Shown one piece after another: positions 1 through 10,247 of a stretch of 64,000 bases of DNA. Below the pieces are notes generated by a model, which worked only from the letters and a program-made list of their open reading frames with translations, had not been told where the DNA came from and made no database searches. Positions within the stretch are counted from its first letter, which is position 1, and every line of letters begins with the position of its first letter. Source of the DNA: Sphingobacteriia bacterium (GTDB lineage Bacteria > Bacteroidota > Bacteroidia > Chitinophagales > Chitinophagaceae); NCBI GenBank assembly GCA_017304675.1, contig JAFKLS010000018.1, positions 248,001-312,000 of the forward strand, written 5' to 3'. The position numbers and the translations under genes were made by a program.

Positions 1-519
1 TAAAAAACCCATATCAATAATTTTATGGGCAGTTTCCACATCATCGCCAAAACAATGAAATATGCCTCTAAGCCCTTTTCGGGCAAACGGCTGCACAGCT
101 TCTATTGTTTCTTGCATGGCATTTCTTGTATGCACCACAATCGGCAATTTTCTTTCCATAGCCCATTGCATTTGTATATTAAATGCCTCGTATTGCTGCA
201 CAGAGAAAGCTGTATCCCAATAAAAATCCAACCCTATTTCGCCTATGGCAATAAATTTCCTTTGCTGAAGGTATTTTTCAACTATAACCAGTTCTTCTTT
301 CCAATTATCTTTTACAGAGCATGGGTGTAGCCCCATCATTGCCCTGCAAACAGCCGGGTAACGGCTTTCGAGGGCCAGCATTTGTTCATGTGTTTCTGCA
401 TCTATGGCCGGTAATAATATTTTTTGAACACCATTTTCAACAGCACGTACTAAAACATCGTTAATGTCGTTATTAAAGTCGCTCGTATATAAATGGCTGT
501 GCGTGTCTATAAGATACAT
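1..519 (-). CDS. TatD family metal-dependent hydrolase (3' end outside window)
   Basis: Reading leftwards from the ATG at 517-519 there are 173 open codons running off the window edge, so about the first two thirds of a TatD-type TIM-barrel nuclease is present. Visible metal-ligand motifs are the N-terminal DTHSH (H7, H9), GEIGLDFYW with the conserved Glu, VVHTRNA and FHCFGDD. Family knowledge: TatD/YcfH enzymes are cytosolic metal-dependent 3'-5' DNases or exonucleases of about 255-265 residues, linked to DNA repair and to degradation during cell death. Biological substrate cannot be told from sequence. It is separated from the next gene on the same strand by 169 nt containing that gene's terminator, so it is probably transcribed separately. 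Confidence 0.9.
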   Translation of the reverse strand, partial: MYLIDTHSHLYTSDFNNDINDVLVRAVENGVQKILLPAIDAETHEQMLALESRYPAVCRAMMGLHPCSVKDNWKEELVIVEKYLQQRKFIAIGEIGLDFYWDTAFSVQQYEAFNIQMQWAMERKLPIVVHTRNAMQETIEAVQPFARKGLRGIFHCFGDDVETAHKIIDMGFL

Positions 520-651
520 TTAAAAAAAATTATACCGTAAAGAAATAAAATTATTCGCCTTCCGTTTAAATAATGTTAACCATCAAAAAGAAAAATACAA
601 TACATCTATAGCACAGGAAATATTTAAAGATTGTTTTCATAGGGTACGGAT

Positions 652-681
652 TAAAAACGGGCTGAGGTTTTCACCTCGGCC
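652..681 (-). terminator. Intrinsic terminator of the deacetylase gene
   Basis: A 9-bp stem (660-668 with 673-681, one G-T wobble) closes a 4-nt loop. On the minus strand it is followed by a T run at 653-657, just after the stop codon at 689. Confidence 0.7.
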
Positions 682-688
682 TTCATTT

Positions 689-1303
689 TTATAAAGACAG
701 CGCATCAAAAACAAATTCTTTTTCTGTGAAATATTGCAATACTTTAGGTAAAGTGTACTGCATTCTTTCAAATGCTTTTTCGCTGTCATGAAAAACAACA
801 ATAGAGCCCTTTCCTGTATTTTTCACTACGTTCTGATAGCATTTCTCTTTTGGCAGGCGCGTATCAAAATCGCCACTCAGTACAGACCACATAATGATTT
901 TAAAATCTTTTTTAATGGCCTGTATCTGCAAATCGCTTATTCTTCCATACGGCGGGCGGAACAGTTTTGAAGGAATAAATTGTTCAGCCAACGTAATATC
1001 TTTTACGTAATTGTAATTGTTGTTTTTCCAGCCGTTCAAATGGTTGAAGGTATGGTTGCCAATGGCATGCCCTTGTGCTGATATCTTCTCCATCATATTC
1101 GGGTGCTTCATGGCGTTGTTACCAATGCAAAAGAAAGTGGCCTTAGCACGATATTTTTCTAACTCATTCAATACAAAGGAGGTGATCTCTGGGTGAGGGC
1201 CATCGTCAAACGTAAGAAAGATCTTTTTTTCATCCGTTTTAACCTGCCATATACAATCCTTATAAAAACGTCTTATCCACCAGGGTGCAGTAACTAAATA
1301 CAT
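689..1303 (-). CDS. Polysaccharide deacetylase (NodB homology domain) family protein
   Basis: A 204-residue protein that is almost entirely a NodB/carbohydrate esterase 4 domain. Motif 1 is TFDDGPHPE (31-39) with the catalytic base and metal Asp; motif 2 is HTFNH (84-88), the two metal-binding His; motif 3 is RPPYGR (116-121); a W-containing motif and a VVFHDSE motif follow. Family knowledge: these metal-dependent enzymes remove N-acetyl groups from peptidoglycan, chitin oligomers or exopolysaccharide. No classical signal peptide is evident, though the first residues (MYLVTAPWWIRRFY) are hydrophobic and may be a membrane-proximal segment. It lies 13 nt downstream of the ARPP-1 gene on the same strand, so the two may be cotranscribed. 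Substrate unknown. Confidence 0.9.
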   Translation of the reverse strand: MYLVTAPWWIRRFYKDCIWQVKTDEKKIFLTFDDGPHPEITSFVLNELEKYRAKATFFCIGNNAMKHPNMMEKISAQGHAIGNHTFNHLNGWKNNNYNYVKDITLAEQFIPSKLFRPPYGRISDLQIQAIKKDFKIIMWSVLSGDFDTRLPKEKCYQNVVKNTGKGSIVVFHDSEKAFERMQYTLPKVLQYFTEKEFVFDALSL

Positions 1304-1316
1304 GCGGTAAAGTTAC

Positions 1317-2267
1317 CTAATTACCATAAGCTATCAGGTGAAAAATCTTTCCCTGCCATTTATCTGCCTTGCCACTGCTTTGCAGCATTTTTTTCTGTGA
1401 GTCTTCGCTACCTAATAATTCATCGGCAAAATGCTCAATACTGTTTCTATGCAAAGAAGGTATGCCATCCTCTTCTTTAAGGGAATGTACAAACGAAAGA
1501 ACCATGCCATCATAATTCTTTATGCAATACTCCGCCATACTGAATAATTCACAGGCAATAATTCTGTTCCCTGTAACGGCAATAAATCCGGAAAAAGTAC
1601 TATCTGAATGTTTTAGTTTTTCAATAAAAAATGCTTTGTAAGCATCTTCTTCTTCCTGGTTCTTTTTTAATAAGCTTGCATAAGCAAAAGTTTCAGAAAG
1701 GGTTTTATTACCATTAAATTGTTCTGCTATTTCTTTCCATACTTCTGTTTGTCTATGCTCTATATCAATTTTTTTCTTTACCCCCATATCTGCAACAGAG
1801 TGGTAGTGAAAAGGTTTTTCTTTGTCATCCCATCTTCCTTTTTCAGCACAAAAAACAGAAAGGTATTGATCTTCTTTTTTTGGGGAAATAAATGTTGCTT
1901 CGCCGGTAATCCTGTCTTGCTTTCCGCCGGTTACTATTTCTCCGGCATTGATAAAAATTGTTTTCCCTGTTTTATTTTTTAACACCAAAACACTTACATC
2001 AGAGCCTTTATTAATTTTTATTTCTTTAATGGCACATTTCCCTGAGAGAAGGGCTTCCTTAAAAGAGATTATGTTCTTTGGAAGATCAGCATCGTTTACA
2101 TGCAGGCCATCTCTTTTAAATTTAACGGGGATAAGTGATAGTTTACGAAATGTCCACAAAGAATCGTATTGAACAAACAGGTTCTGATAAGAAAACTGTG
2201 CACTTGTTTTTGTGTAAACCACAATCAACACAAGCAATATCCCTATTTTAAAAGTGGTTTTGCACAT
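1317..2267 (-). CDS. Exported ARPP-1 domain protein
   Basis: A 316-residue protein with an N-terminal signal peptide (hydrophobic run to about residue 23, cleavage likely after TSA). The middle resembles the ARPP-1 domain: a strand-rich region with the conserved block around AGEIVTGGKQDR, then a block ending in CAEKGRWDD. Molecular function of this family is not established, and no catalytic residues can be assigned. It sits just upstream of the polysaccharide deacetylase gene (13 nt) and downstream of the fucosidase gene on the same strand, which suggests an envelope or periplasmic role; this is inference from context only. Family assignment is from recognised motif resemblance, not a search. 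Confidence 0.65.
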   Translation of the reverse strand: MCKTTFKIGILLVLIVVYTKTSAQFSYQNLFVQYDSLWTFRKLSLIPVKFKRDGLHVNDADLPKNIISFKEALLSGKCAIKEIKINKGSDVSVLVLKNKTGKTIFINAGEIVTGGKQDRITGEATFISPKKEDQYLSVFCAEKGRWDDKEKPFHYHSVADMGVKKKIDIEHRQTEVWKEIAEQFNGNKTLSETFAYASLLKKNQEEEDAYKAFFIEKLKHSDSTFSGFIAVTGNRIIACELFSMAEYCIKNYDGMVLSFVHSLKEEDGIPSLHRNSIEHFADELLGSEDSQKKMLQSSGKADKWQGKIFHLIAYGN

Positions 2268-2302
2268 GTGCCGAATGTAAGTATTAAATTGTTAGTGTAC
2301 TG

Positions 2303-3643
2303 TTAGTTTTCATTGCTTACTTCTAATACAATTACCCTATCCTCATCTTGCATATCATCATTACCCAGTACAATAGATGCATTTTTATTTTGTATAGCCA
2401 CCTGCACCGGTTTTCCATTCTTTAACCAATATGCTCTACTGATTCTCGCATAAGGGAACTGCGGTAATTGAACACTGGTACTACCGCTCTGCAATACGTG
2501 CACATACATTTTATTTTGCGTTTGTGTTATGCAGCCCCATGACTGTGGTTTAATGTAACCACCTGTGGTACGATAGACAGATGTACCATATATTTTTAAC
2601 CAGTTACCGATATAATGCAGCCTGTTGATAAATTCCGGCTGAATAGCCCCATTAGGCATAGGGCCTATGTTCAATAGAAAATTGGCTCCGTGGCCCGCAG
2701 CTTTCACCAAATAATCTATCAATTCTTTATTAGACTTATAAGTAGTATCTGTGATGTTGTACCCCCATGAATTATTAATGGTTTCACATGTTTCCAGGGG
2801 CAATGCAGATGGTTGCTGAAAACTAAGCCCGCCTTTATTTTCTCCCGGAAGGTCTTTTTCAAACATCTGGAAATCTTCACCCGCAAAAGGTTCTAAATGA
2901 TGGTTATTGCCAATTAAACATTGTGGCTGCAGTTTATGTATTAAAGAATAAATTTCATCGTACCTCCAGTCAATCCTCGATGTTCTGTTTTGCTCCCCTT
3001 CCGGTGCAGTTTGGTCCCAATGGCCATCAAACCAAATGCCGGCAATGCTCCCATAATTTGTTAGCAGTTCTGTTAGCTGGTTTTTCATAAACTGCAAATA
3101 ACTCGCATAATCTCCTTTCCCCTTTCTGCCTGATTTTTGTCCGGTTCTTCCTGTTTCAAACGGATAATCGTCCCTTCTCCAATCCAACAGGGAATAATAA
3201 AGGAAAAGTTTTATGCCTTGTTGATGGCATTCATCTGCAATCATTTTTACCACATCTTTTTTATATGGCGTATTCATGATATTGAAAACTGAATATTTTG
3301 TATTCCACATACTAAAACCATCGTGATGCCTTGTTATTAAAGTAATATATTGCATACCTGCATCTTTGGCAAGCTTCACCCATTCATGGGCATTAAAAGC
3401 AACAGGGTTAAAGAAATCCATCAGGTTGGTATAATTCTTCACAGTAATACCTCTGTTATTCATCACCCATTCTCCGCAACAGGGAATACTAAACACACCC
3501 CAATGAATAAACAATCCAAACCTGGCATCGGTAAACCATTGCCTCGCTTGCAGGTTTTCTTTTGTTGGCTGGTAATTAACTTGTGCCAATGAGAATAGGC
3601 TAATAATGAAACAGCTGGTAAAAGAGAGGATTATTATTTTCAT
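2303..3643 (-). CDS. Alpha-L-fucosidase, glycoside hydrolase family 29
   Basis: A 446-residue secreted GH29 enzyme. A signal peptide covers about residues 1-20. The family hallmarks follow in order: FGLFIHWG, YITLITRHHDGF, a barrel strand ending in IWFDG with D206 as the predicted nucleophile, and LLNIGP. A small beta-rich C-terminal domain ends the protein. Family knowledge: retaining exo-hydrolases that release terminal L-fucose from glycans. The acid/base residue varies in this family and was not assigned. No SusC/SusD pair or other glycoside hydrolase accompanies it, so it is not in a recognisable polysaccharide utilisation locus within this window. The gene is divergent from gltX with a 76-nt gap. 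Confidence 0.92.
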   Translation of the reverse strand: MKIIILSFTSCFIISLFSLAQVNYQPTKENLQARQWFTDARFGLFIHWGVFSIPCCGEWVMNNRGITVKNYTNLMDFFNPVAFNAHEWVKLAKDAGMQYITLITRHHDGFSMWNTKYSVFNIMNTPYKKDVVKMIADECHQQGIKLFLYYSLLDWRRDDYPFETGRTGQKSGRKGKGDYASYLQFMKNQLTELLTNYGSIAGIWFDGHWDQTAPEGEQNRTSRIDWRYDEIYSLIHKLQPQCLIGNNHHLEPFAGEDFQMFEKDLPGENKGGLSFQQPSALPLETCETINNSWGYNITDTTYKSNKELIDYLVKAAGHGANFLLNIGPMPNGAIQPEFINRLHYIGNWLKIYGTSVYRTTGGYIKPQSWGCITQTQNKMYVHVLQSGSTSVQLPQFPYARISRAYWLKNGKPVQVAIQNKNASIVLGNDDMQDEDRVIVLEVSNEN

Positions 3644-3707
3644 ACAACAATGTTGTGTTTTAAAATTAAGTGAAGATTTCTATATACATGCATACAACAC
3701 AATCAGT

Positions 3708-3715
3708 TATTTTTG
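3708..3715 (+). promoter_or_regulatory. Bacteroidota-type -7 element before gltX
   Basis: TATTTTTG matches the TAnnTTTG consensus and ends 4 nt before the gltX ATG, implying a very short or absent leader. No TTG -33 element lies at the usual distance. Confidence 0.4.
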
Positions 3716-3719
3716 CCGT

Positions 3720-5240
3720 ATGAGTACTAAAAAAGTGAGGGTTCGATTTGCACCATCTCCCACAGGCGGTTTGCATTTGGGTGGTGTAAGAACGGTTTTA
3801 TACAATTATCTTTTCGCTAAACAGAATAATGGCGATTTTATTGTAAGAATTGAAGATACCGATCAAACAAGGTTTGTTGCCGGTGCTGAAGAATACATTT
3901 TTAAATGTTTAGAGTGGTGCGGGTTAACTCCTGATGAAAGCCCTTTGCATGGCGGCTCTTACGGCCCTTACAGGCAAAGTGAACGCAAAGAGAATTACAG
4001 GAAATATGCAGAAGAATTGGTTGAAAAAGGTTTTGCTTATTATGCTTTTGATACTGCTGAAGAATTAGAAGCCAAAAGAAAAGAGATTGCAAATTTTCAA
4101 TACAGCCAACATACGCGTAGCAGCATGAAAAATTCTTTAACATTAAGTGCTGCAGCAGTAGAAACCTTATTGAACAACCATACACCGCATGTGATTAGAA
4201 TTAAAATGCCGGAAAACGAACATATTTCTTTTACTGATATGATTCGTGGTGAAGTAAGCTTTAATTCTTCGCAGGTGGATGATAAGGTTTTATTGAAGGC
4301 AGATGGTATGCCCACCTATCATCTGGCAGTTGTGGTAGATGATCATTTAATGCAGATTTCTCATGCATTCAGAGGCGAAGAATGGCTGCCAAGCGCTCCT
4401 GTTCACATTTTATTATGGCAATATTTATTTGGATTGGAAAACATGCCGCAATGGGCGCATTTGCCTTTGATATTAAAACCGGATGGTAACGGAAAATTAA
4501 GCAAAAGGGATGGCGACAGGCTAGGCTTTCCTGTATTTGCGATGGACTGGACCGATCCTAAAACCAATGAAACAACCACAGGATTTAAAGAGAAGGGTTT
4601 TTTACCGGAAGCATTTGTAAACATGTTGGCCATGTTGGGCTGGAACGACGGGACTGATAAAGAGATTTTTCCTTTACAGGAATTGGTTGAAAAATTTTCG
4701 TTAGACCGCGTTCATAAGGGCGGCGCCAAGTTTGATTATGAAAAAGCAAAATGGTTCAACCATGAATGGATAAAAAAATTGCCTACTGCAAACCTTCAGT
4801 GGCAAGTAGCAGGCCTGTTAAAAGCAGGCGGTATACAGGTTAGCGATGAGCATGCTCTTGAAAAAGTAATTGCTATTACAAAAGAGCGCTGTACGTTTCT
4901 AAACGATTTTACAGAACAAGCTTCTTTCTTCTTCAAAAGGCCTGCAATAATTGATATTGATGCTGTGAGGCCAAAATGGAATGAACAAAAAAATTTGTTC
5001 TTTACTGAGCTTATTAGAACTTACAGGCTCACACAATTTTGGCAGGCTGCAGACCTTGAAAAAGATTTTAAAGAAATCGCTGCCGTGAATACGATAAAAC
5101 CCGGTGAATTAATGTTGCCTTTAAGAATAATGCTGGTAGGCGGTAAGTTTGGCCCCGGTGTTTTTGAGATAGCCGAAATATTGGGTAAAGAAGAAACCGT
5201 TAGCAGAATAGAACATGTATTAAGCTTATTGGAGCATTAA
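3720..5240 (+). CDS. gltX: Glutamate-tRNA ligase
   Basis: A 506-residue class I aminoacyl-tRNA synthetase charging tRNA-Glu; its product feeds both translation and, through HemA, the heme pathway encoded further along. The HIGH-type signature is HLGG (19-22) inside FAPSPTGGLHLGG, and the KMSKS-type signature is KLSKR (259-263). Length and end-to-end similarity fit discriminating or non-discriminating GluRS, which cannot be separated by eye. The reading frame is open upstream to 3606, but the ATG at 3720 is chosen because it begins the conserved MSTKKVRVRFAPSP segment and lies right behind a -7 element. It is divergent from the fucosidase gene. Confidence 0.96.
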   Translation: MSTKKVRVRFAPSPTGGLHLGGVRTVLYNYLFAKQNNGDFIVRIEDTDQTRFVAGAEEYIFKCLEWCGLTPDESPLHGGSYGPYRQSERKENYRKYAEELVEKGFAYYAFDTAEELEAKRKEIANFQYSQHTRSSMKNSLTLSAAAVETLLNNHTPHVIRIKMPENEHISFTDMIRGEVSFNSSQVDDKVLLKADGMPTYHLAVVVDDHLMQISHAFRGEEWLPSAPVHILLWQYLFGLENMPQWAHLPLILKPDGNGKLSKRDGDRLGFPVFAMDWTDPKTNETTTGFKEKGFLPEAFVNMLAMLGWNDGTDKEIFPLQELVEKFSLDRVHKGGAKFDYEKAKWFNHEWIKKLPTANLQWQVAGLLKAGGIQVSDEHALEKVIAITKERCTFLNDFTEQASFFFKRPAIIDIDAVRPKWNEQKNLFFTELIRTYRLTQFWQAADLEKDFKEIAAVNTIKPGELMLPLRIMLVGGKFGPGVFEIAEILGKEETVSRIEHVLSLLEH

Positions 5241-5338
5241 TTCTTAAACTACCTGTATAATACAAAAGCGGCTCAATCATTTTATAAACAGTTTTATAAT
5301 TCGGCCACAGCATTTTATCTTTCGAAAATTTTTTTTTC

Positions 5339-6883
5339 ATGAAACATAAAATGCTGCTGGTTTATATGCTGGCCATTGTAAAATTCATATTGCCTTTTAT
5401 TTTACAAGAACCTTTCTACCAGCCGCATAGAGATGAGTTTTTATACCTGGCCCAGGGAAGTCATCTGGCTTGGGGCTTTTTAGAAGTACCTCCGTTGCTC
5501 AGTTTTTTTGCATGGCTTACACATTTGGCTGGAGATGGTTTTTTCTTCATCAAATTGTGGCCAAGCCTTTTCGGTGCATTTACATTTATTCTTACAGCCA
5601 GGCTCCTTATTAGTTTGGGCGGTAAAATGTTTGCCATTGTATTGGCATTTCTCCCGTTTATTTTTGGCTCTTACTTAAGAGTGCACTATTTATTTCAACC
5701 CAATTTTCTTGAAATATTTTTCTATACGTTAATTGCATTTAGCCTTGTAGAGTTTATTCAGACACAGCAAAACAAATGGCTATACCTGTTTGGCATAGCC
5801 TGCGGCCTGGGCATGATGAGTAAATATTCAGTGGCTTTCTTCATCATAGCAATAATAATTGGGCTTTTGGCTACGCCCGAAAGAAAAGTGTTTGGCAATA
5901 AACATTTCTGGTATGCATCGTTGCTTGCATTTGTTATTTTTCTTCCTAACCTTATATGGCAGTTCTTGCATAATTTCCCGGTAGCCCATCATATGGAAGA
6001 ATTAAAACGTACGCAGTTACAATACATTAATCCTGTTGAATTCCTGCAAGACCAGATACTCATGAACCTTCCCTGTTTTTATTTGTGGTTAACCGGCCTG
6101 GTGGGGTTACTGTTATTAAAAAAAACAAAACAATATCGCTTTATAGCCATCGCTTATATTGTTGTTATTACCCTTTTGTTGTTGTTTCAGGGAAAAAATT
6201 ATTATGCGTTGGGGTTATACCCTGTTTTGTTTGCGTTTGGTGGTTTCTTTTTAGAATTACTTACTGTTAAGAGAATACGTTTTATGCGGGTAGTGTTCAT
6301 TATATTTTCTTTCTTTTCAGGCATATTCTTTATTCCGTTGGCTTTACCTGTATTCAAACCGGCAGAACTGGCCAATTTTTACAGGGATAAAAATTATGCA
6401 AAAACGGGTGCCTTAAAATGGGAAGACTTACAAAATCATTCGTTGCCACAAGATTTTGCCGATATGATTGGCTGGAAAGAAACTGCAAGGCAAACTGCAG
6501 AAGTATACAACAGTTTATCTGATACTGAAAAAAGCAAGACCATTATTAAATCTGATAATTACGGGCTTTGCGGTGCACTTAATTTTTATGGAAAAAAAAT
6601 GGGCCTGCCCGAAGTATACAGCTATAATGGCTCTTTTATTCTCTGGATGCCTACAACCTACGATGTGTCTAATATAATTACCATTGGAGAAAATTTTCCT
6701 GATACCACCAGAGAAATCGTAAAGCAATTCAAGCATATTTCTATAGAAGGCCAATTGAAAGACTCGTTGGCAAGAGAAAATGGCATTAAAATTATTTTAT
6801 GGAAAGGTTGCGATGCGGCTCTATTAAGCAGGTTTATTGAAGCCGAATTGGCCGATAGAAAAGCATTGTTTATAAGGAAATGA
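5339..6883 (+). CDS. Polytopic glycosyltransferase, GT39/ArnT-like (PMT_2 superfamily)
   Basis: A 514-residue membrane protein with about ten hydrophobic segments in the first 360 residues, then a soluble C-terminal part. The first periplasmic loop contains the acidic DEFLYL motif (HRDEFLYLAQGSHLAWG), the position of the catalytic Asp-Glu in GT-C enzymes of the PMT/ArnT type. Family knowledge: these transfer a sugar from a polyprenyl-phosphate donor to protein, lipid A or another glycan outside the cytoplasmic membrane. The acceptor is unknown and no polyprenyl-sugar synthesis genes are nearby. It sits 98 nt after gltX, with the B12-binding gene starting 32 nt downstream behind its own -7 element. 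Confidence 0.75.
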   Translation: MKHKMLLVYMLAIVKFILPFILQEPFYQPHRDEFLYLAQGSHLAWGFLEVPPLLSFFAWLTHLAGDGFFFIKLWPSLFGAFTFILTARLLISLGGKMFAIVLAFLPFIFGSYLRVHYLFQPNFLEIFFYTLIAFSLVEFIQTQQNKWLYLFGIACGLGMMSKYSVAFFIIAIIIGLLATPERKVFGNKHFWYASLLAFVIFLPNLIWQFLHNFPVAHHMEELKRTQLQYINPVEFLQDQILMNLPCFYLWLTGLVGLLLLKKTKQYRFIAIAYIVVITLLLLFQGKNYYALGLYPVLFAFGGFFLELLTVKRIRFMRVVFIIFSFFSGIFFIPLALPVFKPAELANFYRDKNYAKTGALKWEDLQNHSLPQDFADMIGWKETARQTAEVYNSLSDTEKSKTIIKSDNYGLCGALNFYGKKMGLPEVYSYNGSFILWMPTTYDVSNIITIGENFPDTTREIVKQFKHISIEGQLKDSLARENGIKIILWKGCDAALLSRFIEAELADRKALFIRK

Positions 6884-6889
6884 TTTAAC

Positions 6890-6897
6890 TATTTTTG
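6890..6897 (+). promoter_or_regulatory. -7 element before the B12-binding protein gene
   Basis: TATTTTTG (TAnnTTTG consensus) ends 18 nt before the ATG at 6916. Confidence 0.45.
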
Positions 6898-6915
6898 TTC
6901 ATTAAATACGATTGC

Positions 6916-7326
6916 ATGAAGAACAGACCCGTTAGAGTACTAGTTGCCAAAGTTGGATTGGATGGACACGACAGAGGAGCCAAAGTAATTGCAACTGCTT
7001 TACGCGATGCAGGCATGGAAGTAATCTATACCGGATTGAGGCAAACCCCTGAAATGGTTGTGAATGCAGCCCTGCAGGAAGATGTGGATGCAATAGGTAT
7101 TAGCATTCTTAGCGGGGCACACATGACGGTATTTCCGAAAGTGATTGCTCTCATGAAAGAAAAGGATATGAACGATGTTTTACTTACTGGTGGTGGCATT
7201 ATTCCGGACGATGATATGCAGCAACTTAATAACCTTGGTGTAGGGAAATTATTTGCACCCGGAACAGCTACAACAGATATTGCAAACTATATTAAAGATT
7301 GGGTAAAAGAGAGAAGGAGTTTTTAA
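6916..7326 (+). CDS. Stand-alone cobalamin (B12)-binding subunit of an acyl-CoA mutase
   Basis: A 136-residue protein consisting only of the flavodoxin-like B12-binding domain found at the C-terminus of methylmalonyl-CoA mutase. The His-on cobalamin motif is [11 protein letters not shown] with DGHDRG carrying the lower-axial His; SILSGAH and LLTGGGIIP follow. Its size matches small subunits of split mutases such as IcmB or HcmB, rather than full-length mutase. No matching stand-alone large subunit is in the window; the only mutase here, icmF 11 kb away, already has its own B12 domain. An upstream in-frame TTG at 6895 exists, but the ATG fits family start and promoter position. Which large subunit it serves is unknown. 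Confidence 0.88.
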   Translation: MKNRPVRVLVAKVGLDGHDRGAKVIATALRDAGMEVIYTGLRQTPEMVVNAALQEDVDAIGISILSGAHMTVFPKVIALMKEKDMNDVLLTGGGIIPDDDMQQLNNLGVGKLFAPGTATTDIANYIKDWVKERRSF

Positions 7327-7329
7327 TAT

Positions 7330-7566
7330 CTATTTCTTCTTCCCGGATTCTTTCGCATATTTCAAAATAGCATCAATAGATTTTTGAGAAGGAGATAATG
7401 TTTTTCCTTTCAATTCTTCCAATTGTTTTTTAGAACGCTTCAGCATATTGACCTCTTTTTTGAGATCAATATCTTCTTTTAAAGCCTTGTCAATAGCAAG
7501 CTTTAATATAGGCGAAGCCTCTCCATACAGGTAAAGCATAATTTGCTCCTGGGTAAATTTCTGCAT
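7330..7566 (-). CDS. Hypothetical small charged protein
   Basis: A 78-residue protein (MQKFTQEQIMLYLYGEAS...) rich in Lys, Glu and Leu, predicted largely helical, with no signal peptide or membrane segment. It resembles the short anti-sigma-like or helical proteins common in Bacteroidota, but I do not recognise a family. The frame is open further upstream to 7641; the ATG at 7566 is preferred because residues upstream look non-coding in composition. It ends 3 nt from the convergent B12-binding gene and lies 101 nt downstream of the FtsB-like gene on the same strand. Confidence 0.6.
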   Translation of the reverse strand: MQKFTQEQIMLYLYGEASPILKLAIDKALKEDIDLKKEVNMLKRSKKQLEELKGKTLSPSQKSIDAILKYAKESGKKK

Positions 7567-7667
7567 ACTAAAATTTTGAAACTGCAATAGTAAATATACT
7601 GCTTTCGGAGGGTAAAAACGGTAGCTGCTTATTAAACGCAACTGAATATACTTTATTGTGGCAAACC

Positions 7668-7970
7668 TTATTTTTTAATAACCAGCGAATCTTCTACCAG
7701 GTAAATATCTTCGCCATCTTTCTTCATTTTGTAATGTTCACGGGCAAATTTTTCCAATGCCGCAGGATTATTTTGAAGGTCTGTTAATTCTTTTTGGGCT
7801 TTTTCTATTTCCTGTTGGTAATAATGCTTTGTATTTTCCAGTGCTTTTAATTTTTGTTTCTGCTCCCTTACATAAAAAAAATCACGTTGATCGAAAAAAA
7901 ACATCCATACTACAAAAAGGGTTGTAGAAATGAAATATTTATTTGTAACAACTACAGCGATTTTTTTCAT
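7668..7970 (-). CDS. FtsB/DivIC family septum formation initiator
   Basis: A 100-residue bitopic protein: a short cytoplasmic N-terminus, one transmembrane helix (about residues 10-28), then a coiled coil rich in Glu, Lys and Gln (about 35-70), then the family C-terminal segment with ALEKFAREHYKMKKDGEDIYLV. Family knowledge: FtsB/DivIC partners FtsL and FtsQ in the divisome and helps trigger septal peptidoglycan synthesis. The conserved 'AREHY.M...E..Y' block is the main support. It is downstream of enolase on the same strand, the neighbourhood seen for ftsB in many bacteria (eno-ftsB). Confidence 0.88.
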   Translation of the reverse strand: MKKIAVVVTNKYFISTTLFVVWMFFFDQRDFFYVREQKQKLKALENTKHYYQQEIEKAQKELTDLQNNPAALEKFAREHYKMKKDGEDIYLVEDSLVIKK

Positions 7971-8060
7971 TACTCAAAAATAAAATGAACAGGCAATATA
8001 TTTCCGATAAGGATTACTAACAGGTGTGAATATAAGCAATTGAACGACATACAATAAACA

Positions 8061-8087
8061 GGCCATAGCTGATAATTCGCCATGGCC
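8061..8087 (-). terminator. Possible terminator hairpin after eno
   Basis: GGCCAT at 8061-8066 pairs with ATGGCC at 8082-8087 around a 15-nt loop, 26 nt after the eno stop. The following T run on the minus strand is weak (TGTTTATTG), so termination is uncertain. Confidence 0.35.
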
Positions 8088-8112
8088 CATATGTGTTAGA
8101 ATACTATTGATA

Positions 8113-9411
<1,299 letters not shown>

Positions 9412-9494
9412 TTATTTAGTTAAAGGTTTTATTAAACGAGGGTAAATGTAATTATTCTGTTTGAATTGATAGTTGACGGAAAAGCTATCTAATG

Positions 9495-10196
9495 TTAGTT
9501 AGTTAATTGTCTGAAAACAGTTTCAAGGCTATTACCGTTTTGCCGAAGATTTTCTAAGCGGTCATCGGCCACTATATTTCCTTTATGAATAATGATTACC
9601 CGATCACAAATAGCTTCTACTTCCTGAAGAATGTGTGAAGAGAACAAAACAGTTTTATCTCTACCTTGTTCTTTAATTACATTTCTGATTTCAATGATCT
9701 GGTTGGGATCAAGACCACTTGTTGGTTCATCCAATATTAATACTTCGGGATGATGAATTAAAGCGGCGGCCAGCCCTACTCTTTGTTTATATCCCTTAGA
9801 AAGCTGCCCTATTTTTTTATGCTGTTCTGCCTGCAGGCCTGTTAATTCAACCGAGCCCGAAATTTGGGCCCTTAGGTTGGGCACCTGGTGCACTTTTGCT
9901 ACAAATTCCAGGTATTCTTTCACATACATGTCATAATACAAAGCATTGCTTTCGGGTAAATATCCTATCTTTTTTTTAGCGGTGATTGAGTTTGTAAGTA
10001 CATCCACGCCGCAAACACTGATAGCTCCTTCGTTGGGTAAAAGATAACCGGTAATCATTTTCAGTGTGGTGCTTTTACCTGCACCATTGGGGCCTAAAAA
10101 ACCAACGATCTCTCCTTTCTGTATCTTAAAGGAAATATGATCTACTGCCTTTTGAACACCATACTGTTTCAATACATTCGACACTACAATAGACAT
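9495..10196 (-). CDS. ABC transporter ATP-binding protein, GldA-like
   Basis: A 233-residue ABC ATPase with Walker A GPNGAGKST, signature LSKGYKQRVG, Walker B VLILDEPTSGLDP and the H-loop (SSHIL). The segment GYLPESNALYYDMYVKEYLEF closely follows GldA, the gliding-motility ATPase of Bacteroidota, whose partners GldF and GldG are membrane subunits. Here no permease gene is adjacent, and the protein stops about 65 residues earlier than classical GldA (about 300). So either it is a shorter GldA-type exporter ATPase or a different two-component exporter subunit. Gliding function should not be assumed. It lies between the small DUF6814-like gene and eno. Confidence 0.8.
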   Translation of the reverse strand: MSIVVSNVLKQYGVQKAVDHISFKIQKGEIVGFLGPNGAGKSTTLKMITGYLLPNEGAISVCGVDVLTNSITAKKKIGYLPESNALYYDMYVKEYLEFVAKVHQVPNLRAQISGSVELTGLQAEQHKKIGQLSKGYKQRVGLAAALIHHPEVLILDEPTSGLDPNQIIEIRNVIKEQGRDKTVLFSSHILQEVEAICDRVIIIHKGNIVADDRLENLRQNGNSLETVFRQLTN

Positions 10197-10247
10197 GATT
10201 TATAAATTAAGGGGGGCAAAATACAATGAAAAAATGGAAGGGATTTG

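Noticed and set aside
3606..3719. N-terminal extension of gltX
   Set aside because: The open frame overlaps the divergent fucosidase start and has no synthetase similarity; the ATG at 3720 follows a -7 element.
9495..10196. Firm gldA assignment
   Set aside because: Similarity is good but the protein is shorter and gldF/gldG are not adjacent.
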